Below are positions 1 to 9,260 of a stretch of DNA of 64,000 nucleotides, piece by piece (the stretch's first letter is position 1; each line of letters starts with the position of its first letter). The DNA is taken from positions 1-64,000 of the forward strand of contig CBDCVV010000021.1 of assembly GCA_965223235.1 (NCBI GenBank), given 5' to 3'. This stretch comes from UBA2589 sp965223235 (GTDB lineage Bacteria > Gemmatimonadota > Gemmatimonadetes > Longimicrobiales > Gaopeijiaceae). Both the position numbers and the translations under genes were made by a program. The notes beneath the pieces are model-generated. The model did no database searches. It was not told where the DNA came from and was given only the letters and a program-made list of their open reading frames with translations.

Positions 1-200
1 GGGCGCTCACTTCATCCGGTATGCGGTGTCGTCGACCTGGCCGGACTAGACCTCAGGCGTAACAGGCAGGAGATGCCGTGCCGCGCGCAGGGATCGGTAG
101 CTGAGTAGCCGCGGTAGCTGGGTGACGAGCGTGAGGGTCGAAGCACCCACGAGGGCCGACAGCCAGCCTCGTGTGCGATTACGCTCGTCGCGCGCGCTCG
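1..200. other. Left edge, no supported gene
   Basis: This edge segment lies beyond the 3' end of the broken TPR gene. Short open frames run through it on both strands. None shows a recognisable domain, a good ribosome binding site or a plausible composition. I see no clear hairpin terminator or promoter here. Confidence 0.4.
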
Positions 201-2194
201 CTATCGCGTCAGTCGCGCGAACCGCGGGTCTGCCCGCAGATCTTTCCACATCCAGCTGCCTGCGAGCTGCGCCCGCGACAGATAGCCCGGCTCCGCCAGC
301 AGCGTGTCGAGCGTCGCGAAGGCAGCATCTGGCTCGCCGCTCATGGCGTACATCCGCGCCAGGTCCTCCCGCACGATCGACGCCAAGTACCGGTCGCTGC
401 GGAAGGGCTCTGCCACGAGGGCCTGACGTCCCATCTCGATCGCCTCCGCGCTCCGCCCCTGGCCCGCGAGGGCGAGGCCCAGCGCTGCCATGAGGCGGCC
501 ATCGTGGGGCGACTGATCGAGTCTCGTGGTCAACTCGTCCGATGCCTCGGCGTAGAGCTCACGGGACTCGCGTTCATTACCGAGCGCGTCGTGAGACCAG
601 GCGCTCACGAGCGACAGCGGATAAAGACTCGCCTGGTGCGTGAGCTCGCTCGCGGCGAGCCGCCCAAGCTGGTCGAGAATCAGCTCGTGCTCACCCAACG
701 CGGTGGCCAGGAGCCACCACATCCAATCCGAAAAGCCCGATCGATTGGGTTGAATACGACGCAAAATGCGTCGAGCCTCGCCAGGATCGTCCGACAACTC
801 GGCCAGACCTAGACCCGCAAGCGACGAATCGTCCCCCGGCTCGAGGTCCAACACGTACTCGTACGCCGCGACAGCTTCATCGAAATCACGGAGGATGAGC
901 CACGTGACCGCGAGGTGACCGGCGATATTCGAGTTCCGTGGGTCGAGCTCGAGCGCCTCGGTAAACGCCGTGGCCGCCTCCGCCCCGCGACCGACCCTTC
1001 GCTGCACCAACGCGATGTTGCTGATGATATCGGGATCGTTTGGGAGACCGCGCTGGGCGACGACCAGCTCAGCAAGCGCCTGCTCGAAGTCCGCCTCGAC
1101 GCGGTAGTGGAAGAGCCCTCTCGCCATCCGCACGCGAGGGTTGTCCGGCGCAAGGGAATCGGCACGCGCGAGAGCCCTGGAGGCTTCGTCCCGATGCTCG
1201 GGCGCGTTGTCATAGTTGTGGTATAGGAACAGCAGGCCTTCCGCGAGATCCGCCCAGGCGTCGGCGAACGCAGGATCCTCTTCGGTCGCTCCGCGAAACC
1301 GAGCTACGGCGCGCCGAAGGGACGTGGCGGACAGAGCTTCTCGACGCAGAGCTACACCCTCGTTGTATCGCTCCAGGGCGGTGATGTTCTCGGTCGGCAC
1401 GTCCGCAATGGACGTTCTTTCCTCGTCTGTGAGCGAGGCCGCGAGCGCGTCGGCGACGCTCGTCGCGACGTCGGAGTGGATCTCGAACAGCGCGGTGGCC
1501 GAGTACTGCGCTTCGTACGATTCGGCCCATGCGTTCGCACTGCCGAGCGTTTCGATCAGCTCGACGCTGATGCGGATCCGATCACCACCGCGCAGCACGC
1601 GCCCCTCGACCGTGTAGTCGGCGCCCAGCTCTTCTGCCAAGGCAGCGCCGGCCGCACCGCTCTCTTACGGACCGCGTGACCGCGGCCCGCGACAGCACGC
1701 GAATGCCCGCGATCTTGGAAAGCTGCACCACAATCTGGTCGTGCACACCCTGCAGCAGAAGCGCGTCCTCGGCGTCGGTGCCCATGCTCGTGAAGGGGAG
1801 AACGGCGAGCGAGGGCCCGCGCGTCAGATTGGGTCGCTTCAGCGGAGGGAGGCGTTTCGGCGCCGCCGCCCCGGCCGATCGTCACGACGAGCGGTACGCC
1901 AATGACGAGGATGAGGCCGAGCACTGCCAGCTCCCCACGGGTCACACGCTGCTGGCCCGGAGCGCCGTGGAACCACGTGAGCGTCAGGGCGAGGAAGAAC
2001 CCGAGACCCACGAGGCCGATGACGGTCGGCAAGACGGCGGGCGACCAGGAGAACTGAGAGCCGAGCAGGTCGGTCATTTCGATGGCGACCGCGCCGGCCG
2101 CCAGGTACCCGAGGGTAGCCGGCAATAGCCGGCGTTCGCGTAGGGAAGCAATCAGGCGCTCCCAACGCGTCGGGTTGGTGGAATCGTCGGTCAT
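201..2194 (-). pseudogene. TolB/FlgO-type and TPR repeat membrane protein, broken by two frameshifts
   Basis: The N-terminal part, read from ATG 2194 behind an AGGAG site, has about three membrane segments. It runs into a TolB-like amino domain that is recognisable only by changing frame. The first change (1806-1813) falls in a perfect tandem copy of CGAG. Removing one copy restores the motif ALAVLPF, typical of these proteins. The second (about 1660-1665) falls in a short AG repeat, after which the frame continues as LAEELGADYTVEGRVLRGG and a long TPR domain ending at 201. The family in Gemmatimonadota and relatives has this order: membrane anchor, TolB-like domain, TPRs. It is either a genuine pseudogene or two sequencing or assembly errors. 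No partner gene is obvious. Confidence 0.8.
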
Positions 2195-2280
2195 CAGCAC
2201 TCCTGGGGGTCCAGGATTCTGTCCGAGTTTGACCCCCGAGGCAACGGCGGCTCACCTGGGTCGCGGTGCGTTCCTGACTC

Positions 2281-3639
2281 CTACCTCACCCTGCCGAGCA
2301 CCGCCGTCAGGGTATCGACCGACATGCTACCCAACGCTACCAGATAGAGGCCGTCGTGCGATGCCGTTGCGGCACCTCCCTCGAGCCGCACGGTCTCTTC
2401 CGATACTCGGAACGGCCGGTCCGCTTGTAGGAGTACCACTCGATCGCCGCTCTCGAGGCTCTGTACTACACGGCTGACGAGCAGGCCCTCGAACGACCGC
2501 AGTGACACGGCTTCCACAGGCCGACCTGCTAACGTCAGCACGCTCCGTCCAAGCACCGACTCCACCTCCTCCCTCGACCCCAACGACCAGTCGGCCGGTC
2601 CAACGGTGACCGAGTCGGCGCTCACAGGTTCACCAGCCGGGGCAGCTCCGGTGACCACAACCGACTCGAGGGTCAACGCCTGTTCGCTGAGCTGCACCAC
2701 GTCCAGGACGACCTGCCCAGAGCCCACGCTCACGGGTCGATTCTCAGTCCGATAGCCGATTAACTGCACCAGGAGCGTCAGGGGTCGCTCGCCCGGCACC
2801 AAGGAGTCCTCGAGGATGAGTCTGAAGCTGCCATCGGCGCTGGTGAGGGCCCCGATTCCAGTCCCCTCGAGAAAGACCTGCGCGGCTTCGAGGGGATCTC
2901 CGAAGTCGTCGGTAACACGCCCGATCACGGACCGTGGACTGGTGACCACAATGGGCGCCACCTCGACGAAGGGCTCCTCCAGGCTCGGTGCAGTCGGAAG
3001 CCGCGCCTCGGTCGGGGCTGGAGTCGTGACCTCGACTAGCTCCCGGGTGTTCCTAGGCGGGGACTCCTGCGCCGAAGATCCCGTGGAAGCGACGGTCGAC
3101 CTCTGTCCAGTGGGCCCTTGCAGCGCCACCTCAGGCAGAGGCTCGGACGCCGGGGGGAGCGCACGTGGCGGAGTCGCCGGCTCACCATCTGCGCGGGGGG
3201 CTCGGACCCCGCCGGTATCTGCCACGATCTCACGTGTGACCTCCGCCGGAACCTCCACCGCCGGGGCGGAAACGGGCGGCACCACGCGGCCCCGCCCGCC
3301 GCCACGAACCAAGTCATTGGCGAGCCATCCAGCACCCAGCGCAATCACGACACTGGCAGCCCAGCCGCCACGCTGTGCCATCCGTCGACGACGTCGCCCG
3401 GCCGCGAGCCCGCTGGCCCGAGCGCGTACGTGAGCGAAGTCCGGCGCGTACCGGTCGGGTCTGCTCGAGAACAGTTCTCGAGCCTGGCGCTCGACCGCCT
3501 GAAGGTCCTCGAGTCGATCGGCGCACTCCGAGCACTCGCTCAGGTGGCGCTCGATCACTCTTTGCTCGCGGGCATCGAGGCCGGAACGATCCCGGTCGAC
3601 CCACTCCTGGAGGCGTCCGTCATCCAAGTGCTGCATCAT
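2281..3639 (-). CDS. Zinc-finger anti-sigma factor with periplasmic carboxypeptidase-regulatory domain
   Basis: The 452-residue protein begins with a zf-HC2-type zinc motif (H32, C36, C39), which in this family binds and silences an ECF sigma factor in the cytoplasm. One membrane segment lies near residues 92-110, followed by a Pro/Ala-rich linker. Around residues 230-330 is a carboxypeptidase-regulatory-like fold containing LIGY and ending in QALTLESVVVTG, the wording found at the N-terminus of SusC/TonB-type receptors. The remaining C-terminus is unassigned. The gene overlaps the upstream sigma factor gene by 20 bases, so the two are probably translationally coupled. Inference: the outside domain senses an envelope signal and releases the sigma factor. 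It is much longer than minimal anti-sigma factors of about 80-250 residues. Confidence 0.82.
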   Translation of the reverse strand: MMQHLDDGRLQEWVDRDRSGLDAREQRVIERHLSECSECADRLEDLQAVERQARELFSSRPDRYAPDFAHVRARASGLAAGRRRRRMAQRGGWAASVVIALGAGWLANDLVRGGGRGRVVPPVSAPAVEVPAEVTREIVADTGGVRAPRADGEPATPPRALPPASEPLPEVALQGPTGQRSTVASTGSSAQESPPRNTRELVEVTTPAPTEARLPTAPSLEEPFVEVAPIVVTSPRSVIGRVTDDFGDPLEAAQVFLEGTGIGALTSADGSFRLILEDSLVPGERPLTLLVQLIGYRTENRPVSVGSGQVVLDVVQLSEQALTLESVVVTGAAPAGEPVSADSVTVGPADWSLGSREEVESVLGRSVLTLAGRPVEAVSLRSFEGLLVSRVVQSLESGDRVVLLQADRPFRVSEETVRLEGGAATASHDGLYLVALGSMSVDTLTAVLGRVR

Positions 3640-4156
3640 TGTCCCCTAGCGCATGGTGCGCGCTCAGTAGCTTCTTCTTCGCTCGCGCCACGGTCGTGCC
3701 GACCGATTGAGGCGCGAGTCCCGACTGATCTGCGATCTCTGCGTAGCTCAATCCCGCGTTCCAAAGCAGGAGGACCTCCCGATCTGACTCCGACAACGTC
3801 TCGAGGGCCTGCTCCAGGCGTCGTGCCCTCTCCTTCCGGTCGAGCTGTTGATCCGGCGTACGCCGGTGCTCCGCGCTCACATCGGCCTCAATGCGGAGGA
3901 GCTTGAGATGACGCTTGCGGCGCACCACGAGCCGTGCCTCGTCGTGGACGAGATTCGCTGCAACGCGAAAAACGAGCCCTCTTGGGTTGTCGGGATCCTG
4001 GCCTAGAACACGGGCAAACGCCTCCTGCGCGAAGTCCTTCGCACGGTCTTCGTCTCGCAGCTTCCACGTAAGGAAGTGCAGGACATCGTCATACGTCAGG
4101 CGGTAGACCTTCTCCCAGTCGGTCTTCACCCGGTGGCTCGCTCCATGATCGTCCAT
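3620..4156 (-). CDS. ECF-type RNA polymerase sigma factor
   Basis: This 178-residue protein has the usual ECF layout. Region 2 is near residues 20-55, with acidic and aromatic residues in RDEDRAKDFAQEAFARVL. Region 4 is near 115-170, with a helix-turn-helix in LSYAEIADQSGLAPQSVGTT. It would direct RNA polymerase to envelope-stress or uptake promoters. Its stop lies inside the start of the anti-sigma gene, the standard sigma/anti-sigma pairing. It is divergent from the vWA-domain gene at 4369, so both probably share a control region of about 210 bases. I could not fix an ECF promoter there with confidence. The start is the ATG at 4156, behind GAGGAGATGG. Confidence 0.92.
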   Translation of the reverse strand: MDDHGASHRVKTDWEKVYRLTYDDVLHFLTWKLRDEDRAKDFAQEAFARVLGQDPDNPRGLVFRVAANLVHDEARLVVRRKRHLKLLRIEADVSAEHRRTPDQQLDRKERARRLEQALETLSESDREVLLLWNAGLSYAEIADQSGLAPQSVGTTVARAKKKLLSAHHALGDNDAALG

Positions 4157-4368
4157 CTCCTCTGGGTCGATCCGTCCACGTTCTACCCCCGCGACGAATC
4201 AGCGATGGAATCGTACACAACGGCACGGGCCGTTCCCGTCGTCGACCGCACCTCGACACCGGCTGGCGGGTGACGTTGTCTACGTTCACGGCAGTGATTC
4301 GTCGTTCTCCTCGCAAGAGGGCTCGGCCGCAGCCTGGCCGCCATCACGTTCACCATGCGAGGACTACC

Positions 4369-6366
4369 ATGGCTACGCATTCACGTTCAATCCGAGCGAT
4401 TCCGGTCGCTCTTGTGCTGCTCCTTACCGCAGCCGCGGGATCCGCACCTCGTGCAGCTCCGCTGGTCATCACCGGGACAGTCGTCGACGATGCAAGCGAG
4501 GCCCCACTCCACGGCGCTCAGGTCTGGGTGCGCGGAACTTCATCGGGCGCGCTTGCCAATCAGGATGGGCAATACCGAATCGAGATTGAACGCTCTGAAG
4601 TACCCTCCGACGCGGTGGTCGTGGCTCAGCTCATCGGGTACGCGGCTCAGGAGTCGGCGCTGACGATTCCCGAAGGTGTTGAAGCGCCCATTGTCCGAAG
4701 GGACTTCCGCCTGATCCAGCAGGCGCTCACACTCGAGTCTATTGTCACGACATACGGGGCCCCGCGGGGAAACCGCTCGAGTCCGGCCGGTGCGCGGCCG
4801 AGCTCCGACGCTACGGCGCCGCCCGCGATCACACGATCGACGCAGCCCGCCTCGGAAGCCGTAACGAATACAGTCGCTCCCAGATCCGGCACCGCTCTCG
4901 GGGCGAACCACAGGCCCAATCGATGGACTTCGGGTGAGCAGTACGCTCGGACCACGGAGAACGGCTTCCGGGCTGTCAGCGATCACCCCCTGTCGACCTT
5001 CTCGACGGACGTGGACCGGGCGTCATACAGCAACATCCGGAGATTCCTCCTCCGCGAACGGCGACTACCGCCCATCGATGCCGTCCAGGTCGAAGAGATG
5101 ATCAACTACTTCTCCTACGACTACCCAGCACCTCGGGGCCGTGACCCGGTAGCCATCACGACGGAACTCGGGTCGGCTCCGTGGCGGCCGAGCCACCGTC
5201 TCCTTCGGATCGGCTTAGCTACGAGCCCGCTGGTAGCCGAGGAGATGCCAGCGAACAATCTCGTCTTTCTCATCGACGTGTCCGGGTCTATGCGCTCACC
5301 CGACAAGCTGCCTCTGGTCAAACAGTCGTTGCGGCTGCTGGTCGACCAGCTCCGTCCCGTAGACCGCGTAGCTCTGGTGGTGTACGCCGGGAGCGCCGGC
5401 CTCGTCCTCGCATCGACGTCAGGCCGCTCCAAGGATGAAATCCTCGAAGCGATCCACCGATTGGAGGCTGGGGGGTCGACCGCCGGGGGTGAAGGTCTTC
5501 GACTCGCGTATCGTGTTGCCCGGCAGAACTTCCGTCGTGGTGGAAACAACAGAGTCATCGTTGCGACCGACGGGGACTTCAACGTCGGCGAGACCAGCGA
5601 CGCAGCGATGGTGCGGCTGGTGGAACAGCGGCGCGAACAGGGGACGTTCCTCACCGTGCTCGGCTTCGGCACCGGGAATCTGCAGTCCGAGAAGATGCAG
5701 AGCCTCGCTCAGCACGGGAACGGCAACTACGCCTACATCGATCGACTGTCAGAAGCGCGAAAGATCTTCGTCAACGAGATCGGAGGGACACTTGTGACCG
5801 TGGCGCAGGACGTAAAACTACAGGTGGAGTTCAATCCGACGCACGTCGCGGCCTATCGACTTATCGGCTACGAGAATCGGCTCCTCGCGGACGAAGACTT
5901 CAACGATGACACCCGGGACGCTGGGGACATTGGCTCCGGGCATCGCGTCACCGCCCTGTACGAGATCGTGCCCCGCGGGGTCGCATCGCCGGAAGGTGCA
6001 CCCGGGGTAGACCGGCTCCGTTACCAGGACGCTGGGGACCCGGTCGGCGGTGAATTCGACGGAGAGGTCGCCCTCGTACGTGTTCGCTACAAGAGGCCGA
6101 CCGGAGATCGCAGTCGACTCATCGAACGTCCGATTCGTTTAGCCGACGCGGACGAACTCACGGACGACTTCCACTTCGCCGCCGCGGTAGCCGGTTTCGG
6201 CATGCTGCTCCGGAACTCGGAGCATCGAGGCTCGACTTCGGTACCCCAGATCCTTTCGCTCGCTTCCGATGGAATGGGCCCGGACCTGGACGGATATCGT
6301 CGCGGCTTCGTCGACCTGGTGAAGGCGTACCGTGAACTCACCACCCACGCCCACCCTATCAGGTAG
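4369..6366 (+). CDS. Secreted von Willebrand factor type A protein (YfbK-like) with receptor-style N-terminal domain
   Basis: I chose the ATG at 4369, preceded by GAGG, because it gives a clean signal peptide (hydrophobic stretch around residues 10-25, then AAAGSA). The earlier in-frame GTG adds a shadow. After the signal comes a carboxypeptidase-regulatory domain with LIGY and QALTLESIVTTYG. A linker and the YfbK-type N-terminal vWF_A region (SDHPLSTFSTDVDRASY) follow. The vWA domain has an intact MIDAS motif DVSGSM near residue 303, and the C-terminus is DUF3520-like. MIDAS domains bind a divalent metal and mediate protein adhesion. Total length is 665 residues. The shared domain with the divergent anti-sigma factor suggests a functional link. 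Confidence 0.85.
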   Translation: MATHSRSIRAIPVALVLLLTAAAGSAPRAAPLVITGTVVDDASEAPLHGAQVWVRGTSSGALANQDGQYRIEIERSEVPSDAVVVAQLIGYAAQESALTIPEGVEAPIVRRDFRLIQQALTLESIVTTYGAPRGNRSSPAGARPSSDATAPPAITRSTQPASEAVTNTVAPRSGTALGANHRPNRWTSGEQYARTTENGFRAVSDHPLSTFSTDVDRASYSNIRRFLLRERRLPPIDAVQVEEMINYFSYDYPAPRGRDPVAITTELGSAPWRPSHRLLRIGLATSPLVAEEMPANNLVFLIDVSGSMRSPDKLPLVKQSLRLLVDQLRPVDRVALVVYAGSAGLVLASTSGRSKDEILEAIHRLEAGGSTAGGEGLRLAYRVARQNFRRGGNNRVIVATDGDFNVGETSDAAMVRLVEQRREQGTFLTVLGFGTGNLQSEKMQSLAQHGNGNYAYIDRLSEARKIFVNEIGGTLVTVAQDVKLQVEFNPTHVAAYRLIGYENRLLADEDFNDDTRDAGDIGSGHRVTALYEIVPRGVASPEGAPGVDRLRYQDAGDPVGGEFDGEVALVRVRYKRPTGDRSRLIERPIRLADADELTDDFHFAAAVAGFGMLLRNSEHRGSTSVPQILSLASDGMGPDLDGYRRGFVDLVKAYRELTTHAHPIR

Positions 6367-6387
6367 GGCCGCACGGTCAGGCGGCCC
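6366..6387 (+). terminator. Hairpin after the vWA gene
   Basis: A perfect 7-bp stem, GGGCCGC (6366-6372) and GCGGCCC (6381-6387), with an 8-base loop begins on the last base of the stop codon. No T-run follows, so it is either a GC-rich hairpin that protects the 3' end or a weak terminator. Confidence 0.45.
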
Positions 6388-6584
6388 CATCGCGAGGTGG
6401 GGTCGCCACTCTGGCAGTCAGACGATCTTGGCGTGTGCCAAAATCATACCGGCTACGTCCATCGCTCCAAGTAGGGATGTCTTCCTGGGAATTCCATTTG
6501 CAGAAGCACACAGTGCGCCCGATTGTGGGTCAGCGGGTCTGCTGTGCGGATGCTGCTTCGCGCAGCGGAGCCGTGGTCGAGCCT

Positions 6585-9113
6585 ATGGGAGGGCGCGTGG
6601 CGGAGCGAAGGAAGTTGATCGACGTCGGCCGGCGGGGTGGCCATGGGGTCTCCTGGCTGGATGTGAAGCTCGGCATTCGCATGCTTGGCAAGGAGCCGCT
6701 CCTTACGGCGGTCGCCATTCTCACGCTCGCGATCGGGATCCCGGCCAGCCTCACGCCCGTGCACATACTCGGCGTGCTCGATTCGACGTTCCCGGTGGAA
6801 GACGGCGATCGCATCGTCGGCATCCGCAACTGGAACGTGGAAATCGACCGTCCAGACTTAAGGCCGCTCCACAGCTTCGCGGTGTGGAAGGAAGAGCTAC
6901 GATCGTTCGAGGTGATCGGGGCCGCACGGTCTGACCCTTGGAACGTCCACTCGGAGGATGGACGGGCGGCGGAGATCCGTGGCGCAGAGGTGACGGCTTC
7001 GGTCTTCAACATGTTGCGGGTGCTTCCCCTCATGGGCCGCACGCTGCTCGACTCCGATGAGGTGATCGGCTCGCCCGACGTCGTAGTGATCGGCGAGGGA
7101 GTGTGGGCATCTCGCTTCGGACGCGATCCCGACATCGTCGGCAAGACGATCGGAATCGGCCGTACGCCACACACGGTGGTTGGCGTCATGCCGGAGGGCT
7201 TCCTTTTCCCTATGAGCGATCGCCTCTGGCTCCCGCTCCGTGCGAACCCCAACGACTACACGGTCGGTACTGGCCCGGACCTGTTCGTCTTCGGGCGCCT
7301 GGCAGATGGAGTCTCGGAGAGTGAGGCGAATGCCGAGATCGAAACGGTGGGAGCTCGTCTCGCCGCCGAGTGGCCGGAAACCCATAGCCGACTTCGGCCC
7401 GAGGTCGTCTCAATCGGCCTTCAAACGCTAGGTGAGCCGGCATCTGGAATGACAGAGACGAGGGAGATTCTCCTCGTTCAGATCTTCTGTCTCGCCCTGC
7501 TCTTCGTGGCCTGCGGCAACGTGGGCACGATGATCCTGGCTCGTACCGCAACCCGGGTCAACGAACTCGGTGTGCGAACTGCCTTGGGTGCCAGCCGGGC
7601 GCGAATCATCTCCCAGCTCTTCGTCGAGTCCCTCGTGCTGGCACTACTAGCGACAGGGCTAGGCATTATCCTGGCCGACCAAGTTGCCCGTCAGTTCGCC
7701 AAAGCGCTGGTCGATGAGCTTCCCTACTGGATGGACGTCGGCATTGGAGCGGAGTCGATCCTCTTGGCGCTTGGACTTGGGACAGTCTGCGCCGTAGGGG
7801 CTGGAGTGTTTCCCGCGATTAAGGCCACGAACAAGAGCGTGCAGCAAACGCTCCAACGCAGTTCCGGTAGCGGAAGCGTTCGTTTTGGCATCTTCACGAC
7901 GCTGCTAGTGGTTGCCGAGGTAGCCCTCTCGATGGGATTCCTCGCGCTCGGCGTGGTGCTCTCGATCTCCGTGGTCGGTAGCCAGAGGGGGGACATCGAT
8001 CTGCCGATCGATCAATACCTCACCGCACGCTATCGAACGGTCTGGGTCGATCCGACGGCTGCCGAGGCAGCGACTCACGCCGAGGACTTTCGCGTCCAGT
8101 TCAAGACCAACCAAGAGGAATTGAGACTGCGCCTCGAGGCTGAACCCGGCGTCCGACGGGTCGCCATGGGGGCGCAGCTCCCTGCGCTCGGGCACCCATC
8201 TCGGCCGGTTGAGGTCGAAGGAGATATTACCACGAGCGATGCCGGGAGAGATCGCGTTGAGATGGCTCGAGTCGACGTGAACTTCTTCCGCGACATGGAC
8301 CACGCCCTTCTCGAAGGTCGCGATTTCAGCCTGGCAGACCTGCCCGAAGAGGCCGGAGCACACCGGCCGTCTATCATCGTGAATACGTCGTTTGTTCGAG
8401 ATGTGCTGGGTGGAGGAGGAGCGATCGGCCAACGAGTACGCTACGCAGCGCGCGAGGGGCAAGAACCCAATGAGTGGTACGAGATCATCGGCGTAGTAGG
8501 GAGCCTGGGAGTCAACATTCGGAACCCAGATCGAGACGCCGCGATCTACCATCCGGCCGGAGCCGACGAAATTCACCCGATGCGCTACCTCATCGAGCTC
8601 GATGGGGATCCCAGCGCTTTCGTGCCCCGCTTGCGGGCGATCGCAAGCGACATCGATCCGGACGCGATGATCCAGCAGCCGCGGTCGGTCCGGGAGCTCG
8701 TGGATCAAGACCGTCTGATCGAAGGGCTCGCTTCGCTCATGGTCGTCGTGATGTCCGTCATAGGGACCCTCCTCGCCGGGGCCGGTCTCTACGCGCTCAT
8801 GTCGTTCACCGTCTCCCAGCGAACACGAGAGATCGGAATTCGCTCCGCCCTAGGGGCACAGACCCGGAATGTGATTTCCACGATTGCGCGTCGAGCAGCG
8901 TACCAGCTGGCCTTCGGACTGGTCGCGGGCTGCGCGCTGGGTACGTGGATGCTCGGTGAAGTGACGGAAGACAGCTCCATGCCGTCCGTCAGCACGCCGC
9001 TCGTGCTGGCAGGCGTCGGTGTGGCTGTCACTCTGATGGTCGTCGGTGCCTGCCTACCGCCGATCCTTCGGGGACTGAGGATCCAGCCCACGGAGGCTCT
9101 TAGGGAGGGATAG
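6585..9113 (+). CDS. MacB/FtsX-type ABC permease (ADOP-like), orphan
   Basis: I placed the start at ATG 6585, which gives about 842 residues, close to the family norm. The longer frame back to 6435 has no membrane or domain signal. The first membrane helix follows DVKLGIRMLGKEPLLTAVAI. A large periplasmic MacB-type domain comes next, then a first FtsX core (about residues 300-400), a second extracytoplasmic domain, and a C-terminal FtsX core with TREIGIRSALGA. This double-core layout is typical of Acidobacteria/Gemmatimonadota permeases of unknown substrate, often assigned to lipoprotein or macrolide export. No ATPase gene adjoins it. It is followed by a convergent gap rich in inverted repeats. 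Confidence 0.88.
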   Translation: MGGRVAERRKLIDVGRRGGHGVSWLDVKLGIRMLGKEPLLTAVAILTLAIGIPASLTPVHILGVLDSTFPVEDGDRIVGIRNWNVEIDRPDLRPLHSFAVWKEELRSFEVIGAARSDPWNVHSEDGRAAEIRGAEVTASVFNMLRVLPLMGRTLLDSDEVIGSPDVVVIGEGVWASRFGRDPDIVGKTIGIGRTPHTVVGVMPEGFLFPMSDRLWLPLRANPNDYTVGTGPDLFVFGRLADGVSESEANAEIETVGARLAAEWPETHSRLRPEVVSIGLQTLGEPASGMTETREILLVQIFCLALLFVACGNVGTMILARTATRVNELGVRTALGASRARIISQLFVESLVLALLATGLGIILADQVARQFAKALVDELPYWMDVGIGAESILLALGLGTVCAVGAGVFPAIKATNKSVQQTLQRSSGSGSVRFGIFTTLLVVAEVALSMGFLALGVVLSISVVGSQRGDIDLPIDQYLTARYRTVWVDPTAAEAATHAEDFRVQFKTNQEELRLRLEAEPGVRRVAMGAQLPALGHPSRPVEVEGDITTSDAGRDRVEMARVDVNFFRDMDHALLEGRDFSLADLPEEAGAHRPSIIVNTSFVRDVLGGGGAIGQRVRYAAREGQEPNEWYEIIGVVGSLGVNIRNPDRDAAIYHPAGADEIHPMRYLIELDGDPSAFVPRLRAIASDIDPDAMIQQPRSVRELVDQDRLIEGLASLMVVVMSVIGTLLAGAGLYALMSFTVSQRTREIGIRSALGAQTRNVISTIARRAAYQLAFGLVAGCALGTWMLGEVTEDSSMPSVSTPLVLAGVGVAVTLMVVGACLPPILRGLRIQPTEALREG

Positions 9114-9161
9114 CGGCGAGCCGCCGTTGGCCAACGACCTCCAGTCTGCAGCCAGCTGCAG
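9112..9161. terminator. Cluster of inverted repeats between convergent genes
   Basis: Three stems lie back to back just past the permease stop: GCGGC/GCCGC (9113-9124), the 12-base palindrome CGTTGGCCAACG (9125-9136), and CTGCAG-CCAG-CTGCAG (9146-9161). They sit in the 147-base convergent gap with the D-aminoacylase gene. No T-run is present, so termination is inferred from position. Confidence 0.45.
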
Positions 9162-9260
9162 GTAGAGGCGCACCTCCGCCCGAGTCTTCTTTCGAGCCCA
9201 CGCGGTGAGCGGGCCTAGGATCTCTCAATCTGATGTTCGCGTATTCGCGCCGTCGCTCGC

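Noticed and set aside
768..782. Inverted repeat GACGCA-AAA-TGCGTC
   Set aside because: It lies inside coding sequence of the TPR gene and encodes normal repeat residues, so it is probably chance.
6435..6584. Upstream extension of the first permease
   Set aside because: It has no membrane or domain signal, and the ATG at 6585 gives the usual family length.
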